Below are positions 43,872-53,529 of a DNA stretch of 64,000 nucleotides, in pieces (the stretch's first letter is position 1; every line of letters starts with the position of its first letter). The DNA is from Anaerocolumna sp. AGMB13020 (GTDB lineage Bacteria > Bacillota > Clostridia > Lachnospirales > Lachnospiraceae), in NCBI RefSeq assembly GCF_033100115.1, contig NZ_CP136910.1:930001-994000 (forward strand), written 5' to 3'. Made by a program: the position numbers and the translations under genes. The notes under the pieces were generated by a model that made no database searches, was not told the origin of the DNA, and worked only from the letters and a program-made list of their open reading frames with translations.

Positions 43872-45602
43872 ATGAAATATTTATTACAGTTTTTAACAGC
43901 TAATAAAAAAATACTTTTCTTAATCATCTTTTCTTCTCTGCTGCAGGCATTCGGAACCCTTTTGGTTCCTTATTTTGCGGCAAATGTTATAGATAAGGGC
44001 ATTGTGGAAAAGAATGTGCCAGCTATTATTACCATTGGCCTGCAAATGCTTGCAGCGGCAGGCTTTACGGCTCTGGTCTCTCTCTGGGGCAGTTATCTGT
44101 GTGCAGATCTTGCAGCCCTGACAGGAAAGCATCTAAGAGAAATGCTGTTCTCCAAGACACAGCTTCTCTCTGTGAAAGAGTTTAATCACTATAGTACGGC
44201 ATCCTTAATTACAAGAACCACCAGTGATATCACGATTATACAGCAGACTATTATTATGATTACACAGATGATACTGCCAACCCCGCTTATTGCGGTTGCA
44301 GCGGTAATTATGACCGCTGTCATTAGTCCTTCACTGGTATTCATACCCTTAACCGCAATGTTACTATTCTTTCTCGTAATCGGTTTATTGTTCTTAAAGG
44401 CCAATCCGGTCTCCAAAACAATTCAGGGTAGAGTGGATACGGTCAACCGGCTTGTCCGTGAATCCATTGTAGGAATTCGGGTAATAAGGGCATTTGACAA
44501 TTCCAGTTATGAACGTGGCCGGTCTGACAATGCCTTTACGGAATATGCAGACAATGTAATAAAGCTTAACAGAATTTTTGCAGCCTTTAATCCGGTAGTA
44601 TGGACTATTATGGGCCTGACCATGGCAGCTGTTGTTTGGTTTGGAGGGTATCAGGTACTTCAGCAAAAGATACTTATTGGAAGTATCTCAGCTGTAACCG
44701 AATATACCATTCTGATGCTGATATATTTAATGATGTCAGCTATGGTTCTGGTTATGGTTCCTCGAATGATGGCTTGCGTGGATCGTATAAAGGAAATCCT
44801 GGATATTGTCCCAGAGATAACCGACCCAGTAGAAAAACTTACAATATCCAAAACAGATAATAAACAAAAAATCGTATTCCAAAATGTCAATTTTTCTTAC
44901 AAAGGAGCGGAAAGACCAGTATTGGAAGATCTAAGCTTTTGTTGTGAAAGCGGAAAAACAACTGCAATTATCGGAGGTACCGGCTCCGGTAAAAGTACAG
45001 TTGCAGGACTGATGCTGCGTTTATATGACATTCAGTCCGGACAGATACTTATGGAAGGAAAGGATATCCGTACGATATCCCAGGAGGAGCTTAGGGAGCG
45101 TTTAAGCTATGTTCCTCAAAAAGCATTTTTATTTAGCGGCACCATTGCTGATAATCTGCGCATGGGACATAAAGAAGCGACTGCCGCAGAGCTTAAATAT
45201 GCTGCGGAGATAGCCCAGGCAGACACTTTTATAGAATCCCTTGAGGCAGGTTATGATAGTCCGGTAGCCCAGGCAGGTACGAATTTTTCCGGTGGCCAGA
45301 AACAGCGTTTATGTATTGCAAGAGCTCTGGTGAAAAAAGCACCCGTCTATATCTTTGATGACAGCTTCTCTGCCTTGGATTTTAAAACAGATGCAGCTCT
45401 CAGGGCTGCCTTGAAGCAGGAAATGAAGGAGGCAGCTGTCGTTATAATTGCCCAACGAATCAGCACTATCATGGATGCAGACCAGATTATTGTACTGGAT
45501 GACGGCAGAATCGCAGGTATGGGCAGACATGAAGAGCTATTGGCAACCTGCAGTGTTTATAAGGAAATCGCTGATTCCCAGCTTACGGAAAAGGAGGTGT
45601 AG
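43872..45602 (+). CDS. Heterodimeric ABC multidrug exporter, subunit with degenerate Walker B
   Basis: About 576 residues from the ATG at 43872 (AAGGAGG nine bases upstream). Six membrane helices, then the ATPase: Walker A GGTGSGKST, signature FSGGQKQRL, Walker B VYIFDDSFSALD. The catalytic glutamate after Walker B is replaced by Asp (FDD), as in the first subunit of BmrCD, LmrCD and TM287/288. The switch His is replaced as well: the H-loop reads VIIAQRIST. It partners with the next gene. With MarR upstream, drug export is likely. Confidence 0.92.
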   Translation: MKYLLQFLTANKKILFLIIFSSLLQAFGTLLVPYFAANVIDKGIVEKNVPAIITIGLQMLAAAGFTALVSLWGSYLCADLAALTGKHLREMLFSKTQLLSVKEFNHYSTASLITRTTSDITIIQQTIIMITQMILPTPLIAVAAVIMTAVISPSLVFIPLTAMLLFFLVIGLLFLKANPVSKTIQGRVDTVNRLVRESIVGIRVIRAFDNSSYERGRSDNAFTEYADNVIKLNRIFAAFNPVVWTIMGLTMAAVVWFGGYQVLQQKILIGSISAVTEYTILMLIYLMMSAMVLVMVPRMMACVDRIKEILDIVPEITDPVEKLTISKTDNKQKIVFQNVNFSYKGAERPVLEDLSFCCESGKTTAIIGGTGSGKSTVAGLMLRLYDIQSGQILMEGKDIRTISQEELRERLSYVPQKAFLFSGTIADNLRMGHKEATAAELKYAAEIAQADTFIESLEAGYDSPVAQAGTNFSGGQKQRLCIARALVKKAPVYIFDDSFSALDFKTDAALRAALKQEMKEAAVVIIAQRISTIMDADQIIVLDDGRIAGMGRHEELLATCSVYKEIADSQLTEKEV

Positions 45603-45605
45603 CAA

Positions 45606-47450
45606 ATGAAAAAACAGAAAACACAACAGAGGAAAGAAAACAGTAAAACAGACTATGAAAATGAGGATATGCCAAAGAACAAGGCAGCTGCCATTAAACG
45701 GTTGTTTGCACTGTTATTAGAGCAAAAAGCTGCTTTGATAATCATTATCTTCTCAACAATCATGAGTATTGGTCTATATGCCGCAACACCTCTTATACTG
45801 GGTAAGGCTATCGATCAGTTGATACAGGGTATAAACGAAAAGGGCTTTGGCGGAAGCTTTCAAGTGCTATACGGCATTATCAAGTGGCCTATATTACTAT
45901 TCCTTGTATCTTATCTGACCAGCTCCCTCTTTGCCTTTTTTCAGGAATACACCATGGCAGGTGTGGGTGAAAAACTGGTGTTAGCCCTGCGTAAGAAAAT
46001 GAGTGATAAAATTACCAGGCTTCCCCTGAATTATTATGATACCCATCAGACAGGAAATCTCTTAAGCCGGGTGACCAACGACCTGGACAGGGTAGCTGAG
46101 GTTTTAAAGACCGGCTCTCTGCAGTTTATAAATGCTATCTTTAATATTTCCATCAGTATAGTTGTAATGCTGACCCAGAGCCCACTGCTTACAGTAATCA
46201 TACTGGCGGCTATGTCCATAAGTGTATTTGCTACCAAATGGATTTCAGAGAAGAACTTTGAGGTTGCTGCTGAGAACCAGAATATTTTAGGTATCTTAAA
46301 CGGAAGCATTGAGGAATTCTACACCGGAAATCTGATTATAAAGAGTTTCAATCAGCATAAGGAGGTAATCAATACTGTCCGTGAAATCAGTGAAAGACAG
46401 TATGCAGCCAACAAAAAAGCACAGTTCGTTATGTTTGCTATTTACCCGGCGATTCGTTTTCTGACACAGCTGGGGTTTGTAGTCACTGCCATTGTAGGTG
46501 GTATATTTGCTGCTGCCGGAAGCATTACCATTGGTACCATTCAGGCCTTCCTGCAATATGTTAACCAGATATCAGACCCGATAGCCCAATCCTCTTATTT
46601 CCTCAATTCACTGCAGGCGGCACTGGCATCGGCAGAGCGTGTCTTTGAATTCCTGGATGAGGAGGAAGAAGTCCCTGATACACATGCACCAAAGCTTCTC
46701 ACGGAACCCAAAGGTGCCGTAAGCTTTGAGCATGTACGTTTTGGATACCGGCCGGAGGCTGTACTTATGGAGGACATCAATCTGACCGTACGTCCCAACG
46801 AAATGGTTGCAATTGTTGGCCCTACGGGTGCGGGAAAGACAACACTGATCAATCTGCTTATGCGTTTCTATGAATTAAATGGGGGCAGAATCTTAATAGA
46901 CGGTATTGATATCAAAGACCTTCCAAAAAGTGAACTGAGAAAAACTGTCGGTATGGTTCTGCAGGATACCTGGCTGTTCCAGGGGACCATTGCGGATAAT
47001 ATAGCTTATGGTAAGATGGATGCCACCCGTGAGGAAATCATTCAGGCTGCCAAAGCTGCCAGATGTGACCAGTTCATCCGTACTTTAGAGAACGGTTACG
47101 ATACCGTTATCTCCAGTGAAGACAGTAATATTTCTCAAGGACAGATGCAGCTCTTAACCATAGCAAGGGCAATGCTTGCCAATCCTTCCCTGATGATTCT
47201 GGATGAAGCCACCTCAAGCGTTGATACCAGAACCGAAGTGGAAATCCAGAAAGCCATGCATCAGATTATGAAAGGAAAAACCAGCTTTGTAATAGCCCAC
47301 AGACTATCTACCATCCGCTCCGCAGACATGATTCTGGTAATGAAAAACGGTACCATCATTGAACATGGTACCCATAAAGAATTATTGGCCGCAGATACCT
47401 TCTATGCCAACCTGTACAACAGTCAGTTTGCTGCCGGTTCTGCCAGCTAA
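45606..47450 (+). CDS. Heterodimeric ABC multidrug exporter, subunit with canonical catalytic site
   Basis: 614 residues. N-terminal hydrophilic extension of ~35 residues, six membrane helices, Walker A GPTGAGKTT, Walker B LMILDEATSSVD with the catalytic Glu, and H-loop FVIAHRLST. The signature is ISQGQMQL rather than LSGGQ. Its odd signature would pair with the FDD site of the partner, making one degenerate site, while its own intact Walker A/B pairs with the partner's FSGGQ. This is the known asymmetric design. It begins three bases after the upstream gene. Confidence 0.92.
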   Translation: MKKQKTQQRKENSKTDYENEDMPKNKAAAIKRLFALLLEQKAALIIIIFSTIMSIGLYAATPLILGKAIDQLIQGINEKGFGGSFQVLYGIIKWPILLFLVSYLTSSLFAFFQEYTMAGVGEKLVLALRKKMSDKITRLPLNYYDTHQTGNLLSRVTNDLDRVAEVLKTGSLQFINAIFNISISIVVMLTQSPLLTVIILAAMSISVFATKWISEKNFEVAAENQNILGILNGSIEEFYTGNLIIKSFNQHKEVINTVREISERQYAANKKAQFVMFAIYPAIRFLTQLGFVVTAIVGGIFAAAGSITIGTIQAFLQYVNQISDPIAQSSYFLNSLQAALASAERVFEFLDEEEEVPDTHAPKLLTEPKGAVSFEHVRFGYRPEAVLMEDINLTVRPNEMVAIVGPTGAGKTTLINLLMRFYELNGGRILIDGIDIKDLPKSELRKTVGMVLQDTWLFQGTIADNIAYGKMDATREEIIQAAKAARCDQFIRTLENGYDTVISSEDSNISQGQMQLLTIARAMLANPSLMILDEATSSVDTRTEVEIQKAMHQIMKGKTSFVIAHRLSTIRSADMILVMKNGTIIEHGTHKELLAADTFYANLYNSQFAAGSAS

Positions 47451-47630
47451 TATTTTGTTTCCAGTATCATTTACAAAACGCCGAGGTAAAATATTTGATA
47501 CGCTGAGTCTGCATTCTGCTATTTTGTTGCCATCTCTGATATGGTATGTTATATTAAAATACAACCAAACAAATGAATGATAACGTAACTACACCAGCTA
47601 TAATACGAGAAAAAGATCAAGGAGAAACCT

Positions 47631-48289
47631 ATGCTGCTCGCTATTAATGATACCACGATATTCTATGAACAAACCGGTTCCGGTGCTCCTCTGCTACTGC
47701 TCCATGGAAATGGCGGAGACCACTTTATGTTTGACAGTCTGACAAGTAAATTAAAGGAACATTTTACCGTCTATGGCATAGACACAGCCGCAATCATGGT
47801 CAGAGTGCTAAGACTGAGGATTATACCTATGAAACCATGGCTGAGGATATTTATCACTTCATAGAAGCTTTGTCCCTTAAAAAAGCAAATATCATCGGCT
47901 TCAGCGATGGTGCCATTATCAGTCTGATATTAGCCATTAAACACAGTGAAGTAATAGAAAAAATGGCACTTCTAGGCGTTAATCTGAAACCCGAGGATTT
48001 TACGGAGGAAAATTATCAGCATCTGAAGGAAGCTTACGAAACAACAAGTGATCCCTTATGTAAAATGATGTTTGAACAGCCAAATATTGAACTTGAGGAG
48101 GTTAAGAACGTAGCGGTTCCCACCCTAATACTGGCCGGGGAACAGGATCTCTTTAAAGCCGAGTCTTTCCAGCTTCTCAAGGATGCCATGCCCAATGCCA
48201 CGTTAAAGGTTATGAAAGGTCATGGACATGATAGCTATATAACAAATAAGGCTATACTTTACCCGGACTTTAAGGAATTTTTTCTATAA
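47631..48289 (+). pseudogene. Alpha/beta hydrolase broken by a 2-base frameshift
   Basis: Two frames together make one ~220-residue hydrolase. The first (from 47631) has LLLHGNGGD (oxyanion region) and ends its match at HFTVYGID; the second picks up with RNHGQSAKTEDYTYETMAED, then nucleophile GFSDGA, acid in LAGEQDLF and histidine in GHGHDS. At 47781-47789 the bases GACACAGCC would read in frame as GACAGCC, so an extra AC explains the break. It is either a true pseudogene or a sequence error. The family (MhpC-like) is clear. It lies upstream of a Crp-type gene, 17 bases apart. Confidence 0.8.
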
Positions 48290-48306
48290 GCAAAGGAGGT
48301 GAGTAT

Positions 48307-48996
48307 TTGACTTCCATTCAGGAAGCACTGAATACAGCCGACGTGTTAAAGCAAGCTTCCAAGACCAGTTTAACAGCCATTGCAGCCTTCTCTTCTATTA
48401 TAAGAGCTGATAAAGGCAAACATCTTTTTCGAGATAAGGAAGAAGTTAAGAATCTGTATATCCTAGTTCAGGGAAGGGCTTCATTATATAAACTAAACAG
48501 CCTGGGCGAAAAGAAGGTTATCTTTGTTTATGGAGCGGGAAGTTTGTTAAATGAGGTTATGCTGCAAGATCTGCCGGCCTCTATTAACTGCGAACTGTTA
48601 GAAAATTCACTGGTTCTGTCTATCCCCCTTCAGAAGTTCTTCCACGTAATGGAGAAGGATCCAGCACTTTTAAAAGCAGTCTTTGATTCTATGGCTCTTA
48701 AGATCAGAAGATTGTACCGGCAATTAAAAAATACCACCAACGATCTGTCAGGAGAAAAACGTCTTGCTGCCAAACTTTATAAGCTCTCAAAGGATTGTGG
48801 TATAAAAGAGGCTGATGGCATAAGAATCGATATGAATTTAACAATAACCTTTCTGGCGGAAATGTTAGGCTCAAAACGTGAAACTGTATCCAGACAAATG
48901 AAAAGACTGGTAGAGATGGGATTGGTTGTAACAAATAAAACCGGATTTCTGATACCGGATCAAAAAAAGTTAAGCGAATATTTTAAAACACCGTGA
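48307..48996 (+). CDS. Crp/Fnr-family regulator
   Basis: 229 residues, TTG start after AAAGGAGGTGAGTA. Cyclic-nucleotide-binding-like fold in residues ~20-130 (KNLYILVQGRASLYKL, FVYGAGSLLNEVML), dimer helix, then HTH ITFLAEMLGSKRETVSRQMKRL. The cysteine set that holds the [4Fe-4S] cluster of Fnr is absent, so it is not a classic oxygen sensor. Directly upstream of asrABC, it probably controls sulfite reduction. The stop codon lies in the terminator stem. Confidence 0.88.
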   Translation: MTSIQEALNTADVLKQASKTSLTAIAAFSSIIRADKGKHLFRDKEEVKNLYILVQGRASLYKLNSLGEKKVIFVYGAGSLLNEVMLQDLPASINCELLENSLVLSIPLQKFFHVMEKDPALLKAVFDSMALKIRRLYRQLKNTTNDLSGEKRLAAKLYKLSKDCGIKEADGIRIDMNLTITFLAEMLGSKRETVSRQMKRLVEMGLVVTNKTGFLIPDQKKLSEYFKTP

Positions 48997-49011
48997 TTTG
49001 TATCACGGTGT
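48986..49011 (+). terminator. Terminator overlapping the Crp-type stop codon
   Basis: AACACCGTGAT-ttgt-ATCACGGTGTT then TTTTTC. The TGA stop at 48994-48996 is within the left arm. Confidence 0.9.
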
Positions 49012-49064
49012 TTTTTCTATGCCTGTGATATATTTAACAATATAAAAAGGAAGGAAGGTGAATC

Positions 49065-50084
49065 ATGGGATATCTGCTTAACGAAAATAATTTTAACGAT
49101 GTGATACAGGAATGGCAGAAAGATTATCTGATTTATGCACCGAAGAAAATGCTCGGTGAAGGCATGTATTCAGATACAGACATTACACGTTATGCTGCTA
49201 TTAATGATATCAGTGAAATCGAATGGGAAAAAAAATCTGATTTTTCCTTTAAGGAAGTACTTCTACCTTTGTCTGAAACTTTATTTTATTACACAGAAGG
49301 GACTGTAAAAGAAGCAGAGGCAAATCGTAAATCGGGAGCTGTCATCTTTCTTCGAAGCTGTGATCTTCATGCAGTGAAGCGCCTGGATGAGATTTATTTA
49401 AGGAACGGATACGAAGATTTCTATTATCAGAGGCTTAGAGCCAATGTAAGATTTCTTGTAATAGGATGCAGTGCTACATATGATAATTGCTTCTGTGTTA
49501 GTATGGGAACAAATCATATTGATTCCTATGATGCCGGTCTGACAATAAACGATGGCCTCTTTCATATCAACAGCCATTGGGAGGAAATGAATCCGCTGTT
49601 CTCCCGCTGTTCACAAAAAGAAGCGGAAGTTGTCATCCCTTTTGTAACCAGTAATCAGATAAATGTAAAAGTACCCGAGAATTTAAGTATTGCAGTAAAT
49701 AGTGCCAGTCTTTGGAAGGAATACGACAGCCGCTGCATTAACTGTGGCAGATGTAATTTTGTCTGTCCTACCTGTACCTGCTTTACCATGCAGGATATCT
49801 TCTATACGGATAACGGGAAAGCAGGTGAACGCAGGCGGGTGCATGCTTCCTGCATGGTTGACGGTTATACGGATATGGCCGGCGGTGGTTCTTACCGTAA
49901 AAAGAACGGAGACAGAATGCGTTTTAAGGTAATGCATAAGGTCTATGACTACAAAAAAAGGAATGGATATCACATGTGTGTTGGCTGTGGCAGATGCGAT
50001 GATGTCTGTCCGGAATACATCTCATTCTCCCATTGCGTGAACCGTCTGGAGGATGCCATGAAGGAGGTAACCGGCAATGAGTAA
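49065..50084 (+). CDS. asrA: Anaerobic sulfite reductase subunit A
   Basis: 339 residues. Two [4Fe-4S] motifs: CINCGRCNFVCPTCTCF and CVGCGRCDDVCPEY, in the C-terminal third as in AsrA/HydB-type electron-transfer proteins. It passes electrons towards AsrC. GGAAGGTGAATC precedes the ATG. It is first of asrABC; its end overlaps asrB by 8 bases. The complex reduces sulfite to sulfide with NADH or ferredoxin in Salmonella and Clostridia. Confidence 0.95.
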   Translation: MGYLLNENNFNDVIQEWQKDYLIYAPKKMLGEGMYSDTDITRYAAINDISEIEWEKKSDFSFKEVLLPLSETLFYYTEGTVKEAEANRKSGAVIFLRSCDLHAVKRLDEIYLRNGYEDFYYQRLRANVRFLVIGCSATYDNCFCVSMGTNHIDSYDAGLTINDGLFHINSHWEEMNPLFSRCSQKEAEVVIPFVTSNQINVKVPENLSIAVNSASLWKEYDSRCINCGRCNFVCPTCTCFTMQDIFYTDNGKAGERRRVHASCMVDGYTDMAGGGSYRKKNGDRMRFKVMHKVYDYKKRNGYHMCVGCGRCDDVCPEYISFSHCVNRLEDAMKEVTGNE

Positions 50085-50904
50085 GAATGAATATACCCCT
50101 TTTCTTTCGGAAATCCTGGAGGTTAAGAAACATACGGAGCTAGAATATACTTTTCGTCTGTCTTTTAACGGAGACGTACGTCCCGGACAATTTTTCGAGG
50201 TTTCCCTTCCAAAGTTCGGCGAAGCACCAATTTCTGTCAGCGGTATGGGTGACGGATATGTGGAGCTTACGATCCGTAAGGTGGGTAAAGTAACCAATGA
50301 GATTTTTGAATTGTATAAAGGGAATACCTTAATGATGAGAGGGCCTTATGGTAACGGCTTTGATGTGGAGGATTATAAGGACAAGGAACTGATTATTATT
50401 GCAGGCGGTACGGGAGTTTCTCCGGTACGTGGTGTAATTGAATATTTTCACAAAAACCGTACTCAGGTCAAGGATATGACTGTTATAACCGGATTTAAGT
50501 CACCTTCATTTGTACTTTTCCAGGAGGATCTCAAAAACTGGAATGATAATATGAAGCTTATTCTGACAGTTGATAAAGAAGATGACACCCCTTCTGATGT
50601 CTGTGAAAACACAAAAGAATTACCCGCTTATCAGGTTGGACTGGTTACTCAGTATATTCCTGCAATTAAGGTTAAATCAAAGACAGATACGGCAATCCTT
50701 GTAGTAGGTCCTCCCATGATGATGCGTTTTACTGTGCAGGGTCTGTTAAAGGAAGGTTATCCGGAAGAAAATATCTGGATTTCCCATGAGAGAAAAATGT
50801 GCTGCGGAATCGGTAAATGCGGCCACTGTAAAATAGATGATGTTTATGTGTGCCTGGACGGCCCGGTATTTCCCTATACCAAAGGACGTCTTCTGGTGGA
50901 TTAG
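50077..50904 (+). CDS. asrB: Anaerobic sulfite reductase subunit B (FAD/NAD)
   Basis: 275 residues, PyrK-like reductase: FAD part (RPGQFFEVSLPKFGEAPISVS), NAD part (IIAGGTGVSPVRGVIEYF) and a C-terminal 2Fe-2S motif CCGIGKCGHCKIDDVYVC. It takes electrons from NAD(P)H for AsrA and AsrC. It is overlapped by asrA and followed by asrC after ten bases with AGGAGGTAAAGT. Confidence 0.95.
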   Translation: MSKNEYTPFLSEILEVKKHTELEYTFRLSFNGDVRPGQFFEVSLPKFGEAPISVSGMGDGYVELTIRKVGKVTNEIFELYKGNTLMMRGPYGNGFDVEDYKDKELIIIAGGTGVSPVRGVIEYFHKNRTQVKDMTVITGFKSPSFVLFQEDLKNWNDNMKLILTVDKEDDTPSDVCENTKELPAYQVGLVTQYIPAIKVKSKTDTAILVVGPPMMMRFTVQGLLKEGYPEENIWISHERKMCCGIGKCGHCKIDDVYVCLDGPVFPYTKGRLLVD

Positions 50905-50914
50905 GAGGTAAAGT

Positions 50915-51877
50915 ATGGATATCAATACCAAGAGCTTAAAGAAAAATGCTTTCCGCGTCACCAAGGAAAGAGGAATTACCGCCTCCAGAATCCGTGTTCC
51001 CGGAGGACATATGGATGCAAAATATTTAGCAGTTATCCAAAAGATTGCAGAGGAATACGGAAATGGCAGTCTTCATATAACGGTCAGACAGGGTTTTGAA
51101 ATACCAGGTATTAAATACGAAGATATGCCGGAGGTCAATACGCTTTTGCAGCCCTTAATCGAAGGTCTTTTAATCAACCAGGAAAAAAAAGGAAAAGGTT
51201 ACGAAGCCTCCGGTACCAGAAATATCGTTGCCTGCGTGGGAAACAGAGTCTGTCCTTATGGCTGCTATGATACCTCCGCTTTTGCCCTGAAGATTGAAAA
51301 GGCTGTATTTCCTCATGATCTGCATTTTAAGATTGCTCTTACAGGCTGTCCAAACGATTGTGCCAAAGTACGTATGCATGATTTCGGTATTCTTGGAATG
51401 ACTGAGCCTCAGTACGATAAGGACCGTTGTATCAGCTGCGGAGCCTGTGTGAAAGCCTGCAAGAAAAAATCCGTAGGTGCTCTCTCCTTCGTTAATTATA
51501 AAGTTGAGAGAAATCACGAAAAATGTATCGGCTGCGGTGAATGTGTTATTCAATGCCCCACCAGAGCCTGGACCAGAAGTCAGGAGAAATATTACCGTCT
51601 GACCTTACTGGGCAGAACCGGAAAGAAGAATCCCAGGTTAGGGGAAGATTTCATCAAATGGGTGGATGAAGAAAGTATTATAAAGATTATACTTAACACC
51701 TATGCTTATGTAGAGAAATACATCGGCAAGGAGGCTCCGGGAAGAAAAGAACATATTGGCTATATTGTTGACCGAACAGGCTTTGAAGAATTTAAAAAGT
51801 GGGCGTTAAAAGAGGTGAGCCTGCCAAAGCAGGCATGTGTCAGTCAGACAATCTATTGGAAGGGTATTGTTTATTAA
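50915..51877 (+). CDS. asrC: Anaerobic sulfite reductase subunit C (siroheme)
   Basis: 320 residues. Siroheme and coupled cluster cysteines: CVGNRVCPYGCYDTS and LTGCPNDCAKVR; an inserted two-cluster ferredoxin follows: CISCGACVKACKKK and CIGCGECVIQCPTRAW. The N-terminal parasitic repeat begins GITASRIRVPGGHMDA. It is the catalytic subunit of the six-electron reduction of sulfite to sulfide. Confidence 0.95.
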   Translation: MDINTKSLKKNAFRVTKERGITASRIRVPGGHMDAKYLAVIQKIAEEYGNGSLHITVRQGFEIPGIKYEDMPEVNTLLQPLIEGLLINQEKKGKGYEASGTRNIVACVGNRVCPYGCYDTSAFALKIEKAVFPHDLHFKIALTGCPNDCAKVRMHDFGILGMTEPQYDKDRCISCGACVKACKKKSVGALSFVNYKVERNHEKCIGCGECVIQCPTRAWTRSQEKYYRLTLLGRTGKKNPRLGEDFIKWVDEESIIKIILNTYAYVEKYIGKEAPGRKEHIGYIVDRTGFEEFKKWALKEVSLPKQACVSQTIYWKGIVY

Positions 51878-52024
51878 AATACAAAAATTAAGTGCGTAAT
51901 CTTTTGCTGCCAGTATGAATATCTGATTTCCTTTTGCAGCTCTGAGAAGGGATGATAAATAATTTGAATAAATATGCTGAACACAATAATTAACGAAACA
52001 TTAAAAGAAGGGATTGGATAAAAA

Positions 52025-52792
52025 ATGTATAATGAAGAAGTAGAGGCCTTTGGAAATGCCTCACAGGGGAAAATCAAACTTTTATATGGAAATCCATTGG
52101 GGTACTTTGTCTCCTCTATGCTTGCCGGTATTTATGTAGGCTTTGGTATCCTGCTGATTTTTTCCATCGGAGGGATGCTGGTGGACCAGCCTTATGTTAA
52201 GATCATAATGGGCATTTCTTTTGGTATTGCCTTAAGCCTTGTAATCATTGCAGGTTCAGAACTTTTTACCGGAAACAATATGGTTATGGCTCTTGGATTC
52301 TTTCAAAAAAAAGTTAAATTAAAAGATACTTTGCTCCTGTGGCTGGTATGCTTTATTGGAAATCTGGTTGGCGCCATTTTGATAGCTTTCCTCTTCTGGC
52401 AGTCAGGACTTGCAAAAGGCGCTGTTGGGGAATTTATTATTCAGGCTTCCCAAACCAAGATGGAGCTTTCTCCCCGGATTCTCTTTACCCGTGGTATATT
52501 GTGTAATGCCTTGGTCTGTCTGGCGGTTTGGTGCAGCGTTCGCTGTAAATCTGAAAGCGGAAAACTTATTATGGTTTTCTGGTGCCTTTTTGCCTTTATC
52601 ACCTCCGGATATGAGCACAGTGTAGCCAATATGACCTTATTAACTGCCGGTTTATTTGCAGATACCAGCGGTGCTCTGACCATTGGTGGTTATGTTCATA
52701 ATCTTCTTTATGTAACCCTTGGCAATATGGTGGGTGGCATACTTCTTGTTGCATTACCTTATTACCTGATTTCCAAACACAAAATCAACTAA
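52025..52792 (+). CDS. FNT-family channel, probable hydrosulfide exporter
   Basis: 255 residues, six membrane helices with FNT marks: AGIYVGFGILL, GSELFTGNNMVMALGFF and FITSGYEHSVANM with its central histidine. Known: in Clostridioides difficile an FNT channel next to asrABC (HSC/FNT3) conducts HS-. Its position 147 bases after asrC suggests the same job, moving sulfide out or sulfite in. Formate or nitrite transport is less likely from context. Confidence 0.88.
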   Translation: MYNEEVEAFGNASQGKIKLLYGNPLGYFVSSMLAGIYVGFGILLIFSIGGMLVDQPYVKIIMGISFGIALSLVIIAGSELFTGNNMVMALGFFQKKVKLKDTLLLWLVCFIGNLVGAILIAFLFWQSGLAKGAVGEFIIQASQTKMELSPRILFTRGILCNALVCLAVWCSVRCKSESGKLIMVFWCLFAFITSGYEHSVANMTLLTAGLFADTSGALTIGGYVHNLLYVTLGNMVGGILLVALPYYLISKHKIN

Positions 52793-52866
52793 TTCTGATA
52801 AAAGCATTTTCAGACGATAATAAAAATGCCAGAGTTCCTGATCCTTTGAATATTAACTTGCATGTC

Positions 52867-52904
52867 AGCACTCTTACACCTGGATTTTCAGGGGTAAGAG
52901 TGCT
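52867..52904 (+). terminator. Terminator after the FNT gene
   Basis: AGCACTCTTACaCCT-loop-AGGgGTAAGAGTGCT then ATTTTA. It ends the asr transcript about 75 bases past the channel gene. Confidence 0.85.
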
Positions 52905-53045
52905 ATTTTAATCATGTTTACACCGCAGGATACTTTACCGTCTGCTTGTCCAGAGACGATAGCTTGCATGTCTTTAAAAATACTCTGGTATTCTCTCAAC
53001 TGTCATGTTATAATAATATTTGTACCATAATTTTACATATTTATC

Positions 53046-53260
53046 ATGAACAGGCTAAGGTGTGGTGTGTCTGAAAACTGCTTGTACCAAGCTGGAGGTT
53101 CACTTTGCGGGAGGCAAATTTGCCCAAAACAGCAAGACCCAATTTGGGGGACTAAGTGGTGTTACTTTTCTCAAATTACAACGCAGGTACTGCAAAGTGG
53201 GTTATTCAAATCGGCAATGTGCTTCCGACGCACCCTTGTTATATGTAATACAGTAGCTAT
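53046..53260. other. Unidentified structured segment, no clear gene
   Basis: Richer in GC than its surroundings. It holds two palindromes, GGCAAATTTGCC (53113-53124) and CCCAATTTGGG (53138-53148), and two pairs that cross one another: GTACC (53084) with GGTAC (53186), and CACTTTGC (53101-53108) with GCAAAGTG (53192-53199). Short frames exist on both strands but none has a ribosome site or a family I know. It may be a repeated element or a structured RNA. The gap as a whole is 52793-53529. Confidence 0.35.
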
Positions 53261-53529
53261 ATTATTCGTTTAATTACAAGCAACAACTTTAATTATGTCT
53301 CAACTAATCTCGACTCTGGACACTCATTTAAATCTGACTCTATAAATCGATATACTGATTTTGCTTCATTTACTTATTTCTCATTACTCAATTATTCCAT
53401 CCCAGCTGGGTTATCAAAATTTTCAAACATCTTCTTTTGGAAATCAATAAATAAAATTATTTAACTCTTATTGGACTCAATTTCATTTCATAATACAGTA
53501 AACTTTAACAGCCTGCAGTTTTTCATACC

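Noticed and set aside
48307..48996. Fnr-type oxygen sensor
   Set aside because: The N-terminal cysteine set for the [4Fe-4S] cluster is missing, so only Crp/Fnr family is claimed.
53046..53273. 75- and 64-codon plus-strand frames
   Set aside because: No ribosome site, odd composition (many Cys, Gln), and the DNA looks better explained by palindromic structure.
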